A stretch of 64,000 nt of DNA, from NCBI GenBank assembly GCA_964416315.1, contig CAYQDR010000008.1, positions 5,528 through 69,527 of the forward strand, read 5' to 3'. Below, in pieces: positions 7,216 to 15,004 of the stretch. This DNA comes from CAYQDR01 sp964416315 (GTDB lineage: Bacteria; Methylomirabilota; Methylomirabilia; Rokubacteriales; DASRDR01). The notes beneath the pieces were generated by a model. It was not told where the DNA came from. It saw only the letters and a program-made list of their open reading frames with translations, and made no database searches. A program made the position numbers and the translations under genes. Positions within the stretch are counted from its first letter, which is position 1, and every line of letters starts with the position of its first letter.

Positions 7216-8508
7216 ATGAGGGAGACAGAGACGAGGGGGCCGAGCACTTCGCGACGCAGCTTCCTGAGGGCGGGAACCGCGGCCACGCTGGCGGCGGGCC
7301 TGCCGGTCGCGTGGACGTCCCGTGCCGCGGCGCAGGGGCCGCTCCGCCTCGGCTTCCAGGTCCATCGAACCGGGATCGGCGCGGTCTACGGCCGCTGGTA
7401 CGAGCGTACGACGACGGCCGCCGTGAAGCTCATCAACGAGAAGGGCGGCATCGCCGGACGTCCGGTCGAGATCGTCGCCGAGGACGACGGCACCGATCCC
7501 AAGCGGGGCGCGGAGGTGGTGGAGAAGCTCGCCGTCCACCACAAGGTCGACTTGATCTTCGGCACGCTGTTCTCCCACGTGGTCATCGCGTCGGCGCCGC
7601 GGGCGGGCGAGCTGAAGATCCCCTACCTGGTCGTGAGCGAGGGCTACCACGTGGCCTCGGGCCGGCTGAACCGCTACGTCTTCCAGCCGGGCATCACCGA
7701 CGTGCGGGCCCAGGTGACGGCGGTCGCCCCCTGGATCCTGAAGAACCTCGGCAAGAAGGTGACCCTGATCTTCCCGGACTACGCGTTCGGTCACGACCAC
7801 CGCGACTTCTTCGGCCGGGTGGCGACCGCCCAGGGCGGGACCATCCGGGCGCTCGTCCCGATCCCGCCGACGGAGACGTCGTTCACCAAGTACTTCCCGC
7901 GCGTGCCCGCCGACACCGAGGTGCTGTACCACGTGATGGTGGGGCCCGGCGTCCTCACCTTCGTCAAGGAGCTGGGGGAGCACTTCGGCGCGCGGCGGCC
8001 GCAGATCTTCGGGTTCATCGACTCCCTGGAGGGGGTGGACTTCGCGAACCCGGGCCTCGAGTTCCTGGAGGGGACCTACTTCTGGGAGGCCCTTCCCCGG
8101 TACGCCGGGCCCGACGCGCCCCAGCACGTGCGCTTCTTCCGGGAGCGCGTCGGCATCAACGACGTCGGGGCGAGCGTCGCCGACCCGAAGGACGTCGCCA
8201 CGGTCTCCCACATGTTCGGCTGCTGGGAGACGCTCTTCGTCATCAAGCGCGCCGTGGAGCAGAGCGGCTACAAGCGGCCGGGGCCGGACTACAAAGCGTT
8301 CGTCGAGACCCTGGAGGGCTTCCAGGCCTTCCCCGAGGGGATCGAGCACCCCCAGGGGCCCAAGCGGTTCGTCGGCCGGCTCCACCAGGTGTTCGGCCAG
8401 CAGATCATCTCCAAGGTGGACAGGCGGCGGTTGACCGTCCTCCACCGCACGGCGATCGAGGACTCGATGTACCCGCCCGAGGCCGACTATACGAAGCAGC
8501 CGCTCTAG
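7216..8508 (+). CDS. Branched-chain amino acid-type ABC substrate-binding protein
   Basis: The protein has 430 residues. A twin-arginine signal (SRRSFLRAGTAATLAAGLPV) precedes an AAAQ cleavage-like site. The mature part shows LivJ-family landmarks: a GRWYERTTTAAVKLINEKGGIAGRPVEI start, DDGTDPKRGAEVVEKL, and FPDYAFGHDHRDFF in the second lobe. Such proteins bind amino acids, amides or aromatic acids in the periplasm. ATG 7216 is supported by GACAGGAGG upstream. It heads a complete Liv operon. Confidence 0.9.
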   Translation: MRETETRGPSTSRRSFLRAGTAATLAAGLPVAWTSRAAAQGPLRLGFQVHRTGIGAVYGRWYERTTTAAVKLINEKGGIAGRPVEIVAEDDGTDPKRGAEVVEKLAVHHKVDLIFGTLFSHVVIASAPRAGELKIPYLVVSEGYHVASGRLNRYVFQPGITDVRAQVTAVAPWILKNLGKKVTLIFPDYAFGHDHRDFFGRVATAQGGTIRALVPIPPTETSFTKYFPRVPADTEVLYHVMVGPGVLTFVKELGEHFGARRPQIFGFIDSLEGVDFANPGLEFLEGTYFWEALPRYAGPDAPQHVRFFRERVGINDVGASVADPKDVATVSHMFGCWETLFVIKRAVEQSGYKRPGPDYKAFVETLEGFQAFPEGIEHPQGPKRFVGRLHQVFGQQIISKVDRRRLTVLHRTAIEDSMYPPEADYTKQPL

Positions 8509-8515
8509 GACATCG

Positions 8516-8538
8516 AGGGGGGCCGCGGCGGCCCCCCT
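8516..8538 (+). promoter_or_regulatory. Stem-loop between binding-protein and permease genes
   Basis: Ten-base arms (8516-8525 and 8529-8538) with a CGG loop start 7 bp after the stop codon, with no T-run. It resembles the intercistronic hairpins that let binding protein outnumber permease, and matches the placement of the palindrome at 2675. Confidence 0.5.
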
Positions 8539-8556
8539 GCAGCACCCCCCTTCGCG

Positions 8557-9423
8557 GTGACCCTCGGGGCGCACCTCTTCCTCGCCCTCCTCGAGGGCAC
8601 GGTCGGCGCCCTCGTCCTCGCGCTGACGGCGCTCGGCCTGTCCCTGGTCTTCGGCGTCATGCGGATCGTCAACGTCGCCCACGGCGAGTTCTTCATGCTG
8701 GGGGCGATCGTCACCTGGTACGTCGCCGCGACGACCGGAAGCTTCCTGCTGGCGCTCGTCGCGGCCCCGCTCGCCGTGGCGACCGTCGCCGTCCTGGCCG
8801 ACCGGCTCGTGCTCCGGCCGATCGGCTACGAGCCCGAGGGCACGATCGTCGCCACGATCGGGATCCTCTACATCCTCCAGCAGCTCGTGCTCATGACGTA
8901 CGGGCCGTACGCGCGGCCGGTCGCCGCGCCCGTGTACTTCCGCGTCGACTTCCCGTGGTTCGGCTACTCCGGCTACAAGCTGGTCGTGGCCGGCGTCGCA
9001 GCCGTCCTGCTGCTGGCGACGTGGGTCGCGCTCTCCTGGACGCGGCTCGGGCTCTACCTGCGGGCGACCCAGCAGGACCGCGAGATGGCCCAGGCCTTCG
9101 CGGTCCCGGTGGAGCGTGTCTACACGATCGCCTTCGGCGTCGGCGCCGGGCTCGCGGCCGTCGCCGCGGCCCTCATCGTGCCCGTCCAGCAGGCCCACTA
9201 CCTGATGGGGCTGGACGCGCTGCTCCTGTCCTTCGTGGTCGTGATCCTCGGCGGGCTCGGGAGCCTCCGCGGCACGGTCGTCGCGGCCTTCGTCGTCGGG
9301 CTGAGCGACGGCCTGATCTCGGTCCTCTTCTCGCCGACCCTGGCTAAGATCGCGGCGACGCTCCTCGTCGGCCTGGTCCTCGCCGTGCGCGGCCGAGGGC
9401 TCTTCGGCGAAGAGGTCGCGTGA
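8557..9423 (+). CDS. livH: Branched-chain amino acid-type ABC permease LivH
   Basis: The protein has 288 residues and is strongly hydrophobic, with about eight membrane segments. The early block LSLVFGVMRIVNVAHGEFFMLGA is a hallmark of LivH, and the late VILGGLGSLRGTVVAAFVVG block forms the cytoplasmic coupling region. It starts at GTG 8557 and overlaps LivM by 4 bp (GTGA). It forms the inner-membrane channel with LivM. Confidence 0.9.
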   Translation: MTLGAHLFLALLEGTVGALVLALTALGLSLVFGVMRIVNVAHGEFFMLGAIVTWYVAATTGSFLLALVAAPLAVATVAVLADRLVLRPIGYEPEGTIVATIGILYILQQLVLMTYGPYARPVAAPVYFRVDFPWFGYSGYKLVVAGVAAVLLLATWVALSWTRLGLYLRATQQDREMAQAFAVPVERVYTIAFGVGAGLAAVAAALIVPVQQAHYLMGLDALLLSFVVVILGGLGSLRGTVVAAFVVGLSDGLISVLFSPTLAKIAATLLVGLVLAVRGRGLFGEEVA

Positions 9424-10376
9424 GCGCCGATCGGCCAGGACTCACGCTGGCGCTCCACCTCGGGCTGCTGGCCGTGCTCGGCGGCCTCCAGCTCGTCCTG
9501 CCGGCGTTCCACCTCGCCATGCTCGCCCGGATCATGGTCCTGGCGTCGTACGCCGTCGGCTACAACCTCCTGCTCGGGTACGCCGGGCTCATGAGCCTCG
9601 GGCACGCGATGTTCTTCGCGGCCGGCATGTACGGCACCGGCCTCACGATTCAGCATCTCGGCCTCGGGGTCGCCGCCAGCCTGCTGGCCGGCCTCGTCTC
9701 CGCCCTGATGGTGGCCGCCGTGGTGGGCGCGATCACGCTGCGGACGGCCGGCCCCGCGTTCCTGATCGTGACGATGATGCTGGCGCAGGCGTTCTACCTG
9801 GCCACGCTCTACTTCAACGACGTGACGGGCGGCGACCAGGGGTTCATCCTCTCAGGACTCGGCCTCGAGCTGGGCGGCCGCCGCTGGGCCCTCGCCGATC
9901 CCGGCGTCAAGTACAACGCCGCGCTGATCGTCTTCGGCGCGTCCCTGCTCCTGAGCCTCTGGCTCGCACGCTCGCCCGTGGGCCGCGTCCTGGTCGCGAT
10001 GCGCGAGAACGAGGAGCGTACCCGCCTGCTCGGCTACAACACGCTGCGCCTGAAGCTCTTCGCCGTGGTCGTCTCGGGCCTCCTCGCGGGCCTCGCGGGC
10101 TCGGCGTACACGCTGCTCTTCTCCTACGTCGGCTCGACCTTCGCCGGCGTCCTGTACTCGATCTACCCGCTGCTCTGGACGCTGCTCGGCGGCGCCGGGA
10201 CCACGCTCGGGCCCCTGGTCGGCACGCTCGTGATGACCTACGTGGTGGACGTCGCGAGCGGCATCACCACCGGCTACCTGATCGTGGTGGGCGCGGCGCT
10301 GGTCGTCATGACGCTCTGGGCGCCGGCCGGGATCGTCGGCGGAATCCGGGCGCGGTGGGCCCGGTGGCTCCCGTGA
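9420..10376 (+). CDS. livM: Branched-chain amino acid-type ABC permease LivM
   Basis: The protein has 318 residues with multiple membrane spans. Typical LivM landmarks are YAVGYNLLLGYAGLMSLGHAMFF near the N-terminus, AMRENEERTRLLGYNTLRLKLFA in the cytoplasmic coupling loop and LLGGAGTTLGPLVG near the end. It starts at GTG within the LivH stop and overlaps LivG by 4 bp. Confidence 0.9.
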   Translation: MSADRPGLTLALHLGLLAVLGGLQLVLPAFHLAMLARIMVLASYAVGYNLLLGYAGLMSLGHAMFFAAGMYGTGLTIQHLGLGVAASLLAGLVSALMVAAVVGAITLRTAGPAFLIVTMMLAQAFYLATLYFNDVTGGDQGFILSGLGLELGGRRWALADPGVKYNAALIVFGASLLLSLWLARSPVGRVLVAMRENEERTRLLGYNTLRLKLFAVVVSGLLAGLAGSAYTLLFSYVGSTFAGVLYSIYPLLWTLLGGAGTTLGPLVGTLVMTYVVDVASGITTGYLIVVGAALVVMTLWAPAGIVGGIRARWARWLP

Positions 10377-11110
10377 CGCGGCTCCTCGAGACGCGCGCGG
10401 TCTCGAAGCGCTTCGGCGGGCTCGAGGCGGTGAGCGCCGTGGACTTCCGCGTCGACCGCGGGGAGGTGCGCGCGCTGATCGGGCCGAACGGGGCTGGCAA
10501 GACCACGCTGGTCGGCCTCATCAGCGGGCGGCTCGACCCGACCGCGGGGCAGGTCTTCTTCCGTGAGCGCGACGTCACCCGGCTGCGGGCCTGGGACCGG
10601 GTCGGCCTCGGCATCGTCTATACGTTCCAGGTGACCAGCATCTACCGGCGCCTCTCGGTGCGGGACAACGTCGCCCTGGCCGTCCAGCGCCGGCGCCTCA
10701 GGCGGCTCCTCGACTGGATCGCGCTCGACCGCGACGGGCTTGCGCGCGACGTCGAGGCTGCGCTGGCGAGGGTCGGTCTGGGAGATCTCGGCGGACAGCC
10801 CGCCGGCGCCCTGGCCTACGGGCACCAGCGCGTGCTGGAGGTCGCGATGGCGCTCGCCCTCGAGCCCGAGCTGCTCATCCTGGACGAGCCCACGCAGGGG
10901 CTGGCCGCCGGCGAGATCGACGCGCTCTGCCGGCTGGTGCGTGACGTCGCGGGGACGGCCACCGTGCTGCTCATCGAGCACAACCTCGGGGTCGTGCTGG
11001 AGCTGGCCAGCCGGGTGACGGTCATGGACCAGGGCCGGATCATCGCCGAGGGCACCCCGCGCGAGATCGAGGCGCACCCCGAGGTGCAGCGGGTGTATCT
11101 CGGACGATGA
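10373..11110 (+). CDS. livG: Branched-chain amino acid-type ABC ATPase LivG
   Basis: The protein has 245 residues. It has Walker A GPNGAGKTT, a LAYGHQRVLEVAMALALEPELLILDEPTQGL signature plus Walker B block, and an H-loop LLIEHNL. All key residues are intact, in contrast to the copy at 4896. GTG 10373 is chosen because it overlaps the LivM stop as GTGA; in-frame GTGs at 10355 and 10364 are alternatives. Confidence 0.9.
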   Translation: MTRLLETRAVSKRFGGLEAVSAVDFRVDRGEVRALIGPNGAGKTTLVGLISGRLDPTAGQVFFRERDVTRLRAWDRVGLGIVYTFQVTSIYRRLSVRDNVALAVQRRRLRRLLDWIALDRDGLARDVEAALARVGLGDLGGQPAGALAYGHQRVLEVAMALALEPELLILDEPTQGLAAGEIDALCRLVRDVAGTATVLLIEHNLGVVLELASRVTVMDQGRIIAEGTPREIEAHPEVQRVYLGR

Positions 11111-11135
11111 GCCACGCTGGCGGGAAGCTCGGGGC

Positions 11136-11247
11136 GCCCCTCCCCCCCTGAGGGCCGCCGGAGGGACGGGACGTCGCGAGGGCCGTAGGCCCGAGCCGTC
11201 CCGGCGATCTGGACAAAGGGGGCGGGGGTGCGGGGGGACCCGATGAC
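11136..11247 (+). repeat. Dispersed GC-rich repeat that ends in the livF start region
   Basis: The 112 bp contain CCCCTCCCCCCCTGAGGG and, just before the ATG, a G-rich run ending GGGGGGACCCGATGA. The same two blocks in the same order occur at 17371-17424, ahead of the LLM gene. The second block supplies both the purine-rich leader and the start codon. Confidence 0.55.
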
Positions 11248-11998
11248 GCTGGTGGTCGACCGGATCAACTGCTACTACGGAGACGTCCACGTCCTGCGGG
11301 ACGTGTCCCTCCAGCTGGGTGCCGGCGAGATCCTCGGGCTGCTGGGCCGGAACGGCGCCGGGAAGACGACGCTGCTCCGGGCGATCATGGGGCTCGTGCG
11401 GCCGCGGTCCGGCAGCGTCACCCTCGACGGCCGGGAGCTCCGGCACCTCGCGCCCCACGAGATCCCGCGGCTCGGGATCGCGTACGTGCCCCAGGGCCGC
11501 CGGCTCTTCCCCCACCTGACGGTCGAGGAGAACCTCCGCATGGGCCTCCTGGTCCGCGGCGGCGGTGAGGAGACGCTCGCCCCCGTGCTCGACCTCTTCC
11601 CGATCCTCCGGGAGCGCCCGCGGCAGCGCGCGGGGACCCTGAGCGGCGGCCAGCAGCAGATGCTCGCCACGGCGCGGGCCCTGTGCGCCCGGCCCGCGGC
11701 GCTCCTCATGGACGAGCCCAGCGAGGGGCTCATGCCGAGCCTCGTGGATCGTCTGCTCGAGACGATCGTCGCGCTCAAGGCGCGCGGGGTGGGCATCCTC
11801 CTGGTCGAGCAGAAGGTCGACGCCGTGCTGCGCGTCGCTGACCGCGTCGCCCTCATCGAGAACGGGCGCATGGTCAGGGAGGCTACGCCGGCCGAGCTCC
11901 GAGCCGAGCCCGAGGTCCTCCTGCGGCACGTCGGGGTGCGGCGGCCAGCCAGCCCCCCGGCCGCGTCAGGCGGGCCCGTCGCCCGCAACCCGCGGTGA
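11243..11998 (+). CDS. livF: Branched-chain amino acid-type ABC ATPase LivF
   Basis: The protein has 251 residues. It has Walker A GRNGAGKTT, a TLSGGQQQMLATARAL signature, Walker B LLMDEPSEGL, and LLVEQKVDAVL at the switch position, where LivF usually has VEQN. It completes the Liv operon. A tail of about 20 residues (RRPASPPAASGGPVARNPR) is a low-complexity extension. It is separated from LivG by 132 bp that contain the dispersed GC-rich repeat. Confidence 0.9.
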   Translation: MTLVVDRINCYYGDVHVLRDVSLQLGAGEILGLLGRNGAGKTTLLRAIMGLVRPRSGSVTLDGRELRHLAPHEIPRLGIAYVPQGRRLFPHLTVEENLRMGLLVRGGGEETLAPVLDLFPILRERPRQRAGTLSGGQQQMLATARALCARPAALLMDEPSEGLMPSLVDRLLETIVALKARGVGILLVEQKVDAVLRVADRVALIENGRMVREATPAELRAEPEVLLRHVGVRRPASPPAASGGPVARNPR

Positions 11999-12161
11999 CC
12001 TGGCGGCGTGCACCGTCCTCCGCGGTCGGCCGTCGTGCGAAGCACAACGTGGGACACGGCGGCTCGCGTAGAGGTGCCAAGCTGAGAAAGGGCCGGGACG
12101 GCAGCCGAGTACTCTAGCGCCGCTTCCAGGGCGCGCCTGGCAACCGCTCGATGAAGGTGCG

Positions 12162-12926
12162 TCACACTAACTCGAGGGCCTCTCCCGCGTCGTAGGCCAC
12201 GCCGGGCGCGAGCATCGGGTTCACCTCCGTGAGGAACGCACGGCTGAGCCCTTTGGTAGCCAGATTCCGCTCGAACTCGGCCCGCGTAACCCGCAGGTTC
12301 TGCGCCCCAAGGTATGCCTGGAACGCTTCGATCACCCGCACCGGGCCCACCGTTCCCCGGCGGCAGGCGTCCCAGAGATCGAATAGGTCACGCCCGCGGC
12401 GGCGTTGGTAGAGGGCTCGGAGCTTCGTGGCGAGCAACTCGTCGAGCTCGAACGTCCGCACGTCGACGTGTCCGCTGAACCATCGGGACTCCACCGTCAG
12501 TGGGCGGGTCACATGCCCGAACACGGCGGCGTGCTCGCGCGTGTTGATCTCCACCTTCAGCCGCAGGCGCCGGACGGGCGGGATTTCCGCGCTGAACCTG
12601 TAGAGGAGCGCGACGCTCGCGACCGCCTGGTCGCGGCTGGGCTCGCCGAGCCAGGGATCCAGCCGCCCCCGGATGGCGTCAAGCAGACCCCCGATCGGCC
12701 CCGGGTCGACCTGGACGAGGTCCAGGTCCTCCGAGTAGCGGCTTGCCGGTGGGACCGCGAGCTTCTGAAGGGCAGTACCGCCCCGGAACGCGAGGCCCCG
12801 AGCCAACGCTGGCTCCGAGAAGATCTCCACCACCGCCCGTGACAGGACGAGGTCCTGCTCCACCATCCAGTCGTCGGCCCACGGCGCGGCTTGGCGCCAG
12901 GCAACGATGTCCGCCTGCGGGATCAC
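12162..12926 (-). CDS. abiEii: AbiEii-type nucleotidyltransferase toxin
   Basis: The protein has 254 residues and starts at GTG 12926, overlapping the antitoxin stop by 4 bp. The nucleotidyltransferase core is visible: FRGGTALQKL followed by YSEDLDLVQV, giving the G-[ST] and D-x-D pattern. Further on are KVEINTREH and ELLATKLRALYQRRRGRDLFDLWDA, typical of AbiEii/type IV toxins. Family members transfer nucleotides onto targets such as tRNA and cause growth arrest or phage abortive infection. It pairs with the preceding AbiEi. Confidence 0.9.
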   Translation of the reverse strand: MIPQADIVAWRQAAPWADDWMVEQDLVLSRAVVEIFSEPALARGLAFRGGTALQKLAVPPASRYSEDLDLVQVDPGPIGGLLDAIRGRLDPWLGEPSRDQAVASVALLYRFSAEIPPVRRLRLKVEINTREHAAVFGHVTRPLTVESRWFSGHVDVRTFELDELLATKLRALYQRRRGRDLFDLWDACRRGTVGPVRVIEAFQAYLGAQNLRVTRAEFERNLATKGLSRAFLTEVNPMLAPGVAYDAGEALELV

Positions 12927-13792
12927 GCTTGCGCCTCGTCGCGTTCGACCTCCTCGTTCACCGCCACGCGCCAGCGTGCGTCGCGCCGCGCACCAGCCAT
13001 CCGCTGGCCAGGCGACAACGGAGTCACCCGCGGCGCGCGGGCCACGACCCACGCCGCCAGGGCTCGCGCCACTTCCTGACGTCCGACCAGGTCGAGGAGG
13101 TACCCCAGCCGCTGCGCGTACGCCACCTCGCCGTCGGCCTCGGCGACCCGCGCGAGCTCGCTGCCGTCCAGGCGCTCGCCCAGCTCATGGAGGATGGTGG
13201 CGACGTTCGAAAGGCCACCACAGTGCTCCGGGTACCGGACCAGATCGAGCGCGGTCGCTTCCGGGGTTGAGACGCGGATGTCGCCCGTCGGGGTCTTGAT
13301 CCCGACGGTCGGAGCGCTCGCGAGGTGCGCCTTCTTCACGAAGCGGATCCGCACGCGACCAACCTCGATGGGGCCCAGCGGGCGATCGGTGACGACCTGG
13401 AACTCCTGTGGCGCCTGGTGCGCCGCGCCGTGCAGGGAAGCAGCGGTGAGGAGGCCCACATAGTAGGGGCGGCCCAGGTAGTCCATGAGATCGCGGATGA
13501 ACCAGGGCGCGGGGAGCGACCGGGCCACGCGGTACTCGGGGGGCACGATCACGTAGAACCCCCGGCGTGGTGACGCCACGCGGCCGGCCTTCGCCAGGCG
13601 CCAGAGCGCGTTCTTGAGCGCGACCTTGGAGAGACCGAGCACCTTGGCCGCATCGGCCCGGGTGAAGGTGTACCGGCCGGAAGCCTGGAGGGCATCGAGG
13701 AAAGCCCTGGGGCTCCCAGGTTGCTGTGGAGATCGAGAAATGTCGCGATTTCTGCGACCTTTCTGAACTGATGCCGCTCGACGCTTCTTCAT
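12923..13792 (-). CDS. abiEi: AbiEi-type antitoxin / transcriptional repressor
   Basis: The protein has 289 residues. An N-terminal winged helix-turn-helix (FLDALQASGRYTFTRADAAKVLGLSKVALKNALWRLAKAGRVASPRRGFYVIVP) leads into the conserved AbiEi segment (PYYVGLLTAASLHGAAHQAPQEFQVV). AbiEi proteins repress their operon by binding paired inverted repeats and prevent toxin action. Here two matching repeats are present: one upstream (13805-13821), the other inside the first 17 codons. The ~27-residue N-terminal extension is longer than usual, so the true start may be downstream. Local GC is lower than in the transporter genes, suggesting acquisition. Confidence 0.88.
   Translation of the reverse strand: MKKRRAASVQKGRRNRDISRSPQQPGSPRAFLDALQASGRYTFTRADAAKVLGLSKVALKNALWRLAKAGRVASPRRGFYVIVPPEYRVARSLPAPWFIRDLMDYLGRPYYVGLLTAASLHGAAHQAPQEFQVVTDRPLGPIEVGRVRIRFVKKAHLASAPTVGIKTPTGDIRVSTPEATALDLVRYPEHCGGLSNVATILHELGERLDGSELARVAEADGEVAYAQRLGYLLDLVGRQEVARALAAWVVARAPRVTPLSPGQRMAGARRDARWRVAVNEEVERDEAQA
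13742..13758. promoter_or_regulatory. AbiEi operator copy 1, GTCGC-N7-GCGAC
   Basis: A 17-bp inverted repeat lies inside the annotated start of abiEi. It matches the second copy at 13805-13821 at 14 of 17 bases. Confidence 0.6.
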
Positions 13793-13804
13793 CAGTCATG
13801 TATG

Positions 13805-13821
13805 GTCGCATAATCTGCGAC
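13805..13821. promoter_or_regulatory. AbiEi operator copy 2, GTCGC-N7-GCGAC
   Basis: The centre is 63 bp from copy 1, six turns of B-DNA, so two bound dimers would face the same side. It lies just upstream of the abiEi start, where the promoter should be. Confidence 0.65.
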
Positions 13822-13938
13822 TTTTCGGAACAGCTACAGATCGCGTCCAGTAGCTGGACGGTCCCGGCCCCGTAGCACGACGAGCTACGGGGCCGGCCCG
13901 GGGCCCCCGCGACTGGCTCAGCTACGGGACGGGCGGGC

Positions 13939-13956
13939 GGTCAACGGCCGTTGACC
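13939..13956. promoter_or_regulatory. 18-bp perfect palindrome GGTCAACGGCCGTTGACC
   Basis: A perfect dyad with no spacer. A near-perfect second copy follows at 13981-13998. The size and symmetry fit a protein-binding operator rather than a terminator. Confidence 0.6.
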
Positions 13957-13980
13957 CGGAGTTCCGGCGGGGACCAAAGC

Positions 13981-13998
13981 GGTCAACGGCCGTTTACC
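13981..13998. promoter_or_regulatory. Second copy of the 18-bp palindrome (one mismatch)
   Basis: GGTCAACGGCCGTTTACC has one broken pair. The centres of the two copies are 42 bp apart, four helical turns, which favours cooperative binding on one DNA face. Confidence 0.6.
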
Positions 13999-14287
13999 GG
14001 GGTAGACCGGCCCCCAAGGGAGCAGCCCGGCCCCGCCCGTGTCCCGTAGCACGCTGTGCTACAGACACCCGGGGCCGGGAGCCCGAATGCCGCCCCTGCC
14101 TCACGCCCCGACCCATCGTCCCACCCGTGGGGGTGACTGTCTCAGTCCTGGCCCCGGGGCCATGAGGCGCGACACGCAAAGCTTCGGAGGCTCTCGGGCG
14201 CGCGGCGCAGCCCTGCGCATCGGGACCGGGGTAATGCGTCTCAGGCTGCGAGCGGCTCGCGTGGGCGATTGTTGTATAGTGGTTGGC

Positions 14288-15004
14288 GTGACCAAGAAAG
14301 CTGGTCGAAAGACCAAGAAGACTGGTCGAACCAAGAAATCTGGTCGAACGACCAGAATCTTTGGTCGGCGGCCTGGAGAGGTTCTGCCGAGGGGCAGAGC
14401 TGATGGCCTGGGCCGTGTCTTCGCGGGACGCGCCTTGCTGCCCTTGCTCAAGGTGTTCTTCTTGTCCCCTTCGCGAGACTTCTACCAGAGGGAGTTGACT
14501 GTCACTCTCGGCGAGAGGCTGTTCGTCATCCAGACCGCTCTCAAGCGCCTGATCGAAGCAGGCCTCATCGAGCTCCGCGCACGCGGCAACAGAACGTACT
14601 ATCGCGCGAAGCAGAGTCATCCAGCCTTCCCGGACCTGAAAGCACTCGTCCTCAAGACGGTCGGCCTGGGAGAAAGTCTCCGAGCGCACCTCCGTGGGCT
14701 AGAGGGCAGGGTCAAGGTCGCCTTCGTCTACGGCTCCGTCGCGCGCGGGGAGGAGGGTGCGGCGAGCGACGTCGATCTCATGTTCGTCGGTGACATATCG
14801 GGCCGGGAACTCGCGTCTGTGCTTGCGCCGGCTCGCAAGTCATTGAATCGTGAGATCAACCCGACGACTTATACTCCTGACGAATTGAGACGCAAGGTCC
14901 GGGAAGGGTCCCCGTTCATCCGCGAGGTCCTCGCGGGCCCCAAGATGTTCTTGCTGGGTGACGAACGTGCCCTTGCGAGACTTTCTCGCCGACGGCTCTC
15001 TTAG
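14288..15004 (+). CDS. MNT-type nucleotidyltransferase antitoxin with N-terminal winged helix
   Basis: The core protein holds a winged-helix part (LKVFFLSPSRDFYQREL...ALKRLIEAGLIELRARGNRTYYRA) and a minimal nucleotidyltransferase domain (FVYGSVARGEEGAASDVDLMFVGD), giving the G-S and D-x-D catalytic pattern. MntA-like antitoxins silence HEPN toxins by adding AMP to a tyrosine. The start is uncertain. GTG 14288 would add about 50 residues made of basic TKKxGR repeats; a TTG near 14434 would give the usual ~190-residue length. TATAGT at 14275-14280 could be a -10 box. The HEPN gene overlaps its end by 47 bp. Confidence 0.8.
   Translation: MTKKAGRKTKKTGRTKKSGRTTRIFGRRPGEVLPRGRADGLGRVFAGRALLPLLKVFFLSPSRDFYQRELTVTLGERLFVIQTALKRLIEAGLIELRARGNRTYYRAKQSHPAFPDLKALVLKTVGLGESLRAHLRGLEGRVKVAFVYGSVARGEEGAASDVDLMFVGDISGRELASVLAPARKSLNREINPTTYTPDELRRKVREGSPFIREVLAGPKMFLLGDERALARLSRRRLS
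14290..14369 (+). repeat. Four imperfect 19-21-bp tandem repeats, each GACCA-N7/8-TGGTC
   Basis: Units are at 14290-14310, 14311-14330, 14331-14349 and 14350-14369. Across unit borders they create TGGTCGAA-type dyads (TGGTC-GAAA-GACCA at 14302-14315; TGGTCG-AA-CGACCA at 14341-14354). If translated they encode basic TKKxGR repeats. If not, they form an operator array directly downstream of a TATAGT box. Confidence 0.65.

Larger units (their letters stand above)
13831..14062. promoter_or_regulatory. Palindrome-rich spacer: GTAGC/GCTAC hairpins
   Basis: At least seven GTAGC or GCTAC elements occur in about 230 bp. They build CAGCTAC...GTAGCTG (13831-13856), a perfect 13-bp-arm hairpin with a 7-base loop (13864-13896), and GTAGCAC-N3-GTGCTAC (14046-14062). 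The core of the second (13872-13888) matches the third with one arm mismatch. The region lies between the leftward abiE operon and the rightward MNT/HEPN pair and contains no convincing gene. Confidence 0.5.

Noticed and set aside
14290..14369. CRISPR-like array
   Set aside because: The repeats are contiguous 19-21-bp units with no unique spacers, and they sit at a gene start.
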